From Cololabis saira (lineage: Eukaryota > Chordata > Actinopteri > Beloniformes > Belonidae), in NCBI RefSeq assembly GCF_033807715.1, contig NC_084599.1:9030625-9094624 (forward strand): 64,000 bases of DNA, written 5' to 3'. The position numbers and the translations under genes are program-made. How positions within the stretch are numbered: position 1 is the stretch's first letter; each line of letters starts with the position of its first letter. Positions 57,275 through 64,000 of the stretch are shown piece after piece. The notes under the pieces were generated by a model. It did not search any database. It saw nothing but the letters and a program-made list of their open reading frames with translations, and was not told the origin of the DNA.

Positions 57275-57915
57275 TATCTGATGGATGATGTAGTCCCGCT
57301 GGCATCTCCAGCTCTCACCGGAGTGGAGCGTGAAGTGTCAGCCATGAGATGAGAATCAGCACCTCCCAATCTGAGATCATAGCTCTCTGTTGGGGAAAGC
57401 TTGAATGTTCCCTCCGGTTTGGGGGTGAGCTTCTGCCTCGGGTCGAGGAGTTCAAGTATTTTGAGGTCTTGCTCACAAGTGAGGGATGAACGGATGGGAA
57501 GATTGACAGGAGGATCAGTGTGACATCTGCCGGTTCTGCAGAGCTGAAAGGCAAGACTCTGACGGCCGATCTTTGTTCCTACCCTCATCTATGGTCACGA
57601 GCTGAGGGACGGGACGCTGAGAACACAATGAGTTTTCTGAATTTACTTTTGACTGGCCTCCCCTTGGAGATACGGTGAGAAGTTGAATCATCTGAGAGGG
57701 ATTCAGAGCAGTCCTTGTTTCTCCACTTAGAGAATAACCAGTTGGAATCCTGGAAGCAGCCTGGGGTAAGCAGGAGAGAAGATATTTCTCAGTTGGCCTG
57801 GGAACGCCTCGGTGTCCCCCTAGAGGAGGAGGAGAGGGAGATCTGGGCCTCTCTGCTCAGACAGCTGACCCCGTGACCCAAACCTGGACAAGTGGAAGTT
57901 GATGGATGGATGGAT
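57275..57915 (+). mobile_element. Sense-strand LINE 3' end, decayed
   Basis: Successive blocks match the reverse-transcriptase C-terminal region and tail of the same LINE type as 46509-48335 but on the plus strand: 'gatgagaatcagcacctcc' (57348-57366), 'gaggagttcaagtat' (57444), 'cctcatctatggtcacgagct' (57582-57602), 'tggcctgggaacgcct' (57795-57810) and a GATGGATGGATTGATGG tail (57901-57917). Frameshifted and partly deleted. Clade not assigned. Confidence 0.78.
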
Positions 57916-57917
57916 TG

Positions 57918-60900
57918 ATGGAAGGAAGGGAGGAAGGAATGTATTTTTGGAAAAGCAGGATCATACAGTTTCACTTGGCTTTCAACCTCTGTATCTGGGT
58001 CACTTTAGTTGAAATCTTTTACATATTTGTCTGTGGTCTCAAGATATCTGGTCCAAGTCGCTGTTAGCAGGACCTCTGAATGTCTTCGTTTAGAAGATGA
58101 CTCACAATGACTCCATAATTTATTGAATAGTAATTGGACTAAAATGCCTTTCCAGCCTTGAACTTTGGCTGTGGCCATGAGAAAAAGACCTCCTCACAAG
58201 TACGTCCCCTTCAATACTTTGGAAAGCCATGAATTACACTTGAGACCTCGTGTGAACTTTGACATTTGTAGCAGAGGATAACTGCCTCGGCTGTAGGTTT
58301 ACAGTCAATTCCTGCCACAGCGCAGGCGTTATGAAAACTAGCTGAGTTTAGACAGAAGTGACTATCTGCTGTGACATTTGATCGGCTTCATTTACTCTCC
58401 GTTAGGTTTGTATAAGAAAAACACAGAAAAACACCCGTCTCCACCTCTGAATCACACTTCCACTCAGCACAAAACCTCACTCACCACACATTTTAAGAGC
58501 TTAATTGTTCAGCCAATTTATTGTTTCAAGCATTCACGTAAAAACCGGTAAGGGTGGGGGGGGAAACACAGGCTCTACTATGTTCACCTTTTGTCAGTGT
58601 TTATTTCTGAGCTTTTATGCAAAAACATAATCTGTCTATTGTTCCTGATTTCGGTTGCTCCTCCCCTGGGATTTCTCTGTGGAGTAGCAAGAAGCCAATT
58701 TCAGTCTACGACTTCACACTTAAAACAAGTACATCTCCAAAGACTTCAAATCCCTCCTTTGCTTCTCTAAACCAAATGAAGCCATAAATCTCTCCTCTAT
58801 ACATATCGTGCTAATTAAGAGCTAGGCTCAGCTGCTCTTCTCCAGCGAAAGATGGAAGAAAGCGGGTCCGTAATTATGTCAAAACAATGTGCTCTCAACC
58901 CCTGCCACGGCTCGTGCTTATGGACATGAAGCTGACGCGGAAGACTTAAAGCAGTTTGTTGAGGGTTTTTTTTTTTTTTTTTTTTTTTAGAGGAAAACTA
59001 CACATTCTCTGATACAGAGCATTTGATTATCTTGTGTTCGTATCATGGTTTTCTTTACAAATGAAATGAACTATTTCCGTGTCAGCTGTCATAAAAGTGT
59101 TTTATCGGTGTGACCCAAAAGCCCTGCGTGTTGGAGGGGGAGGCTCAGCGATCCACACGTGTCCTCAGTGACCCCTCAAGGTGCTAATGAGCCCGCAAGA
59201 GGTGGAATACCTGAGACGTCCCAACTAGCCAACCAGAGCCAAGGACGCGTCTTAGATCAGATGTCTTGGAGAGCCAAAAAAAGAAGTCCAGTTTCCCTGG
59301 TCGAGGTCTTTAATTAAACACAATGTATGTTTCTCTCCAGATTGAAAGTTCAGCTATGGCTGCGTGACACATGTGGGCCGCGCTCCCCTGCCCTTATTTT
59401 GGCTCCCTGCAGTACATGCGAAGGCAAACAGACACCAAGGACTCCAGCTCCCAGTCGTAAATCACGCCCGGGTTGCTGGAGATACTTCACACCCTGTCCA
59501 GCCAAAAACACACGCTCCCTGTACTTTAGGTTTCCTCAGTCCGCACTCTTTTTGTCGCAAGCTGCCTCTTTCAGTGAAATGGTGGAAGCTTTATGCGAAA
59601 GGCAGTGGCGTCTCTGCGCCAGACTCCGTCCTAAGTCCTCACCAGGCCAGATGGCCGCAGCTTACACATGTATGACTCTGATAATATTGTACATATGTAA
59701 ATCGGTAAACATATGCTCAACCTTAACTCTTCAATCTTCCTCCCCCACTGAATGTACTAATCCTTCGCTACACGGCTACGTGAACGGGGAGGGGGGGGGG
59801 GGACTCGCCTGCAACCTGCACGTTTCTTCTCCCCCCACTCTGCTCCTATCTCTTCTGCATGACTAATTAATTTAGCATTAGAATACCGTTCAGTTTAAGG
59901 CATTTACACGCACCGATTTGAGTATCAGATGGTTATATTTGCTAATCATTACGCCAGCTCCATATATGGTAGCACAAGTCTTAATAATTCAATTTAAACA
60001 AAGTTTAATATTAGGGCCAATGTCACAGCTGGATCCATCTCCGCCGTCTTATCATCTCCTTAATAAAACTCATGTTCCCGATAACCAATTACACCTCTCA
60101 CTGTCTCTCAAATAACTTTAATCAGTGATTAGCATTCCTTGTTCACAAAGCAGCTACTTAAAGGTAATTGCTCAATAAAGAGATGGGAAGTTGTCGTGTT
60201 AAGTAGGTGTTCCCGCTGCTTTGCTCATTAATGCTCGCTTGGAGCCTTCATCTCCCTGATGTCACAAATGGAGTCGGCTTCATTCACGGCACAGGAAGCG
60301 TTCACACGCTGCTGGCGCGCACGCCGCCTAAAAGCACGACACCATTAGGACGCGGCAAAGCAGCAGAACAGAGTGCTCGCCAGCCCAGACCCGTGTTTAC
60401 TTTTATTTATTACAAATGGAAATATTAGGGGCTACAAATGGGATAAAGCATTTGTGGAAGACTGCAAACCCGCCGGAAATCCAGCCCTTTGCTTCCCGAC
60501 GTCAGACCTGCAGACCCCCCCCTCCCCATCCCAGTTAACGGAGCTGCAGTCAGACGCCACCGGCCGGTTCTGGTGACTCATGACGTTTCACTGAGAGATA
60601 AAGACGTAAAACTAAACAGCCAAAAAGGAAATGTCACAAAGGACCCGCGGTGTGAACCTGGCACGCTATCACCAATCACATGAAGTTCTGCAAAAAAAAA
60701 GAGAAAATCTAGTGATGATGTCGGGGTTTGACTGCAGGTGAGAAGACTGGCAGCTTTCAGGAAGATGAAGAGAGCTCAGAAAATTCCTCTCATGAAGGGG
60801 AAGTGGTGAAAAACCGAGAAGCCAGATGACGTCCATCTCCAAAAATGTGCTGTTTTGCCTGATTGTTTTCTCCATTTCTGTGATATTTGGGACAATCCCC

Positions 60901-63609
60901 ATGGTTTAACACAACCCTTCACTCTGCATTATGACCTGCTGCAACACATCCCCTAGCACAGAGGAGTACGAGTGGCAAAGGGAAGATATTTGTCAGAGAA
61001 CAGAGATTAACACCATATGTGAGGTGAGAAACAGTTGCAGAGCAGCAACAGAAGTAACAAACCTAACGCTCACACTCCACTGACACGTTTAATCTGTTTC
61101 TGCAATGTTGGACAAAATGGACAATTTTGAGAAACTCCAAAGTCTGAATTATACTCTTGATTATTTAATTTGAAGGTGTGCAACTGCTTAGAAGTGGGCT
61201 GTAAAAAGAGGACTGGAGATGTTTTTTTCTTGTGTACGGTTGAACTTTAAAGCCACATCCCTGGTCCCAACACGCCAGGCAGAAGAAGCTCCTCTCCGCT
61301 TCCGACTGAGAGGTTGTCATTATCGCTCCCTTTTTCAACGCCGCCGTCTCCGCTGTGCTGAGGAGAGCTGTGTGCACGATGCTGCTTAAAGGAAGGACCC
61401 ACTGCAGATGTGTAATGTTTTAGCCTTCCTAACCAAGAAGGAACAGACTGCAGTCTTCCCCTTAACTGCTTTTCAGCTCAAAATATGAGAAATTAATTCC
61501 TGGGCATAAGTTGTCTTCTGTAAAATGTTGTAACCTGACCAGATGGAGGGGATTTTATCTCACTTGACAGGTCAAGTCTTACGCTGTGACTACTACATGG
61601 CCACTCCTTGCTGTGATGATGCTTAAAACAGCATTTGATGCAGCCCTATTTCAAAGTTCAGGCCAGAATGCACGATTATGGAAACAAGCCACAGCATCAC
61701 ATGGAACTTGATTTGAAAGATGATGTTTCTGTTAAACCAGTGTTTCTCTGCTGACCCTGGATCGGCCACAAACACCTTCAAGGTTTAGCGCCGTCATTTG
61801 ATTCTGCTTTAAAGGACATCTGGGAATACACACATGCCACCGGCGGTGCAAACATGAGCACGTTTCAGTCCTTAACAACCAGCACAAGGAAAGATGCAAC
61901 GAAAATCAGGCCAGAACGAGCAGGGAAACTTAATGACCCCTGCTTCAGCTCCACCGCTCCACATCCACAACCGTAAGACCTTTTCAATAAAACACGAGTC
62001 TCTGAAACATTTACAACTCTTGTGTTTCCATGAAATGAGGAATCCAAAGCATCTTTGATGTATGAGAGAAATGTACATGATCGTTAATTCCCCGTAAGCC
62101 CCAAGTTACAAGCGACTCATATGATGGCCAGAGGGATCTGCGTGGGGGCAGGAGGTGACGGCGGGCCACGGCTGGTTCCTCCGCCCTCCCAGAGCGTCGC
62201 AGGAGCTGCCCCACCACCGAGCTGCGGTGCAAGTCCTGAGGTTATTATATAAACAGATCACATGGGCGCCTCGGAGAAATATTTCATGCATTGTTCCCGA
62301 TTTCTTGAACGTAGTAACGCCGGAGACACGGCCGTGTCCAGCATGAGCCGCGCTGCGTTATCTCTTCACTTCTGCGCATTTCGTCGAGGCAACTGGAAAG
62401 CACTCTTAATTAATTTGGTCAGCTGCCTTGGATAAACTACACTGACGACATCAATTAGATTCTAATGAAAACAGATAAAAGCCACGGAAAGCAAATGGAA
62501 TTTCTGAACAAGACTCCATCAAAGACTTAGCATTGGAACAAATTCCCATTACGTCTCATAAAAGCCTTTAATTTGCAAAGCTCATGTCTGGTTTGGTACT
62601 TAGAAGTACATGGTCAAATGATTCAGTGTAAGTCCTGTGCCGGGAGAAGCCAAATCAGAATTTAATTTGGCACATAACTCCTTATCCTGTCTGAAACATG
62701 TGGCAGGATGCAATCCTTGGATTAGTGACTTGAGAACTACACATTTGGCTTGTTTCTCCTCCTCTGGCAGAGCAAACACCTAGTCTACCCGTTTGAAACA
62801 TGACATTTACATTTCCAATCTCGGGGTCGGTGGGGAGGGGACACGCTTACTGCAGATTAGTACTTCTTAGTTAACCAAATTGCTGCAATTAAGTGTTTCA
62901 GTCTATTGACGTGGGATAAGACGGCTCTTCCTCTCTCTTCTTCTCTCTAATAACTGCATGACCTCTTTCAAATGTCTTGCGTGATTTTTGCAGCTCGAGA
63001 TAGATAATAGTTCAGGCAAATTAAGACGAGTCAATTAATTCAGCTGTTGACACCGGTGTGTGTGGAAGTTGTGTTTTTTGAGCCCGGGTTCAGGAGGTAC
63101 GGATTCAATAAAATGTGCCTTTGCCACATTTTATACGTCAAGAAATGGGAATTATCTGATTTAGCATTTTAAATGCATGTTAATTTGAAAAAGTCTGTCC
63201 GCAGAAAATAAAAAGCAGTAATTGTTTCTTCTGTTTTCAGGAAACGATACCGTGGGCTGCTCTGACCTTTTAACGGTTACTCTCATCAGATGCAGGACTC
63301 TTGTGTATTTCATGTTAGTACAGCGAGCCGACTGCATGTTCCACTAGATCATGAGATCAGTAGGAGTTGGTGATCGTCTTTGTCCACTGATTTCCAGCCT
63401 GTAACTCGCCGTGTTGTTTTCTGCACCTGCAGCATTCGTGGTTGCGGGGGAGTTTAAAAAAAGAAGTACTTTTTCTTTTGTGTGCTTGTTTTGGCGTGCA
63501 GTGTCTGTCCTCTCAGAATCATGACAGTTTAGCTGTAGCAAAAAAAAGGGGAAGTATTTAATAAGCTGTTTTTTTTTTGTGTGTGTGTGTGCGTCTGCCT
63601 CCATCCCAG
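57918..63609. other. Repeat-poor part of the lpp intron, candidate regulatory region
   Basis: Apart from a poly-T run (about 58966-58989) and a G tract (about 59790-59802), no repeat is recognised in 5.7 kb, unlike most of the window. The 179-codon plus frame at 59327-59866 overlaps another frame and has no domain. Segments at 58640-58930, 59870-60190 and 62390-63030 have balanced composition and many TAAT/ATTA homeodomain-type cores, as conserved non-coding elements often do. Conservation was not tested. Confidence 0.35.
59960..59969. promoter_or_regulatory. Perfect CArG box (candidate SRF site)
   Basis: CCATATATGG fits CC(A/T)6GG exactly and is self-complementary. SRF with myocardin is known to drive LPP in smooth muscle through intronic sequence in mammals. 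Here the site is downstream of the first coding exon, in a repeat-poor stretch, so it would act as an enhancer or an alternative promoter element. A single 10-bp match is weak evidence. Confidence 0.35.
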
Positions 63610-63689
63610 CGGACTACCCTCCCCCTCCACCACCTGCTGAAGATGCAGCCTTCCCCCCTCCGCCGACGGCCAACTCATACGATCATCAG
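63610..63689 (+). CDS. lpp: lpp coding exon 2 (proline-rich, EVH1-ligand segment), partial gene
   Basis: Second coding exon. The acceptor is a pyrimidine-rich tract ending CCATCCCAG; the donor is CATCAG/GTGAGA. The 80 nt complete the split codon left by the first exon (G + CG = Ala63) and give residues 63-89 with no stop, ending in phase 0. The peptide has a run of six prolines after DY, then AEDAAF followed by four prolines, and ends NSYDHQ. In LPP and zyxin, (D/E/F)PPPP repeats here recruit Ena/VASP proteins through their EVH1 domains; human LPP has two proline clusters at the same place. The agreement of phase, order and composition across an 18.7-kb intron makes this the true next exon. 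The remaining proline-rich region and three C-terminal LIM domains are not in the window. Confidence 0.92.
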
Positions 63690-64000
63690 GTGAGATCCCC
63701 TGCTCATTATTTTAACTTTCACTTTTCAAAAGTGTCGACACAAAAGCAAAGGCGGCCCCGAGGGCTGCACCGAGTCCAGCAATACGTCTCTTGATTTGAG
63801 CCACAGCCAGCCCCCTCTCGGCTCACACACACGTATTTACTTGATTGGCTCTGGGCTCTAATGTAGGTTGGATGGAAGACTGACACCTATTGGTGGAGCT
63901 CGGTCATTTAACTTTGCCTCGGTGTACAAAATACCCACAGGCATTTGGCCCCTCCGAGCTATCTGGCCTCTGCGCTCCGACAGACACTCAGCACTTGACC

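Larger units (their letters stand above)
44935..63609 (+). other. lpp: lpp intron between coding exons 1 and 2
   Basis: An 18.7-kb phase-1 intron bounded by GTAACG and CCCAG. It contains an AT microsatellite, the transposon nest at 46.4-48.3 kb, a palindromic MITE at 53.7 kb, a hAT element at 56.4 kb, a LINE 3' end at 57.3-57.9 kb and then about 5.6 kb of mostly unique sequence. Open frames within it do not look like exons. Large early introns are typical of LPP genes. Confidence 0.85.

Noticed and set aside
59327..59866. 179-codon plus-strand ORF in the lpp intron
   Set aside because: Overlaps a second frame of similar quality, ends across a poly-G tract, and has no domain; likely chance in GC-richer sequence.

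Overview
The window looks like a stretch of teleost fish nuclear DNA (AT-rich, long introns, many CA/TG microsatellites, and hAT, Tc1/mariner, PIF/Harbinger, LINE and SINE remnants typical of fish). I cannot name the species. The only protein-coding gene I can support is the 5' part of an lpp (lipoma-preferred partner, zyxin/LPP/TRIP6 family) orthologue on the + strand. Two coding exons are certain: 44744-44934 (start codon at 44748) and 63610-63689. Their splice phases agree and together they encode residues 1-89: a short N-terminus, the alpha-actinin-binding stretch and a proline-rich segment with an FPPPP (Ena/VASP EVH1-type) motif. The LIM domains must lie beyond the right edge. Upstream, 19137-19181 is a well-formed 45-nt candidate 5' leader exon and 9853-9905 a weaker one; the gene's promoter and first exon may be left of the window.

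Layout. 1-9.85 kb: AT-rich flank or intron with microsatellites and an old LINE 3' end (7676-8075). 10.8-13.9 kb: a PIF/Harbinger-type element with a decayed Myb/SANT-like ORF, then two copies of an old dispersed repeat. 16.2-18.0 kb: a hAT-type element sitting inside a TA microsatellite, directly followed by a Tc1/mariner element with a decayed transposase. 19.1 kb: candidate leader exon. 20.3 and 23.1 kb: long compound microsatellites. 25.3 kb: hAT family 1, copy A. 26.9 kb: a broken BED-finger hAT fragment. 36.6 kb: a long palindromic TA-flanked MITE. 37.7-38.05 kb: a tRNA-type SINE with a 40-bp-arm palindrome between two copies of its tail. 44.7 kb: first coding exon. 46.4-48.3 kb: a three-layer transposon nest (BED-finger fragment, antisense LINE, hAT family 1 copy B). 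53.7 kb: second palindromic MITE. 56.4 kb: another hAT. 57.3-57.9 kb: sense LINE 3' end. 58.5-63.6 kb: a repeat-poor part of the intron with a perfect SRF CArG box, then the second coding exon.

How it works together: nearly everything is regulatory, intronic or transposon-derived sequence around one cytoskeletal adaptor gene. The most notable architectural point is that the start-codon exon lies between complementary repeats on both sides (two palindromic MITEs and two oppositely oriented hAT copies), an arrangement that could favour RNA pairing across the exon. I found no sign of a new multi-gene system; the window is an intron-dominated locus and most open frames in it are repeat or chance frames.
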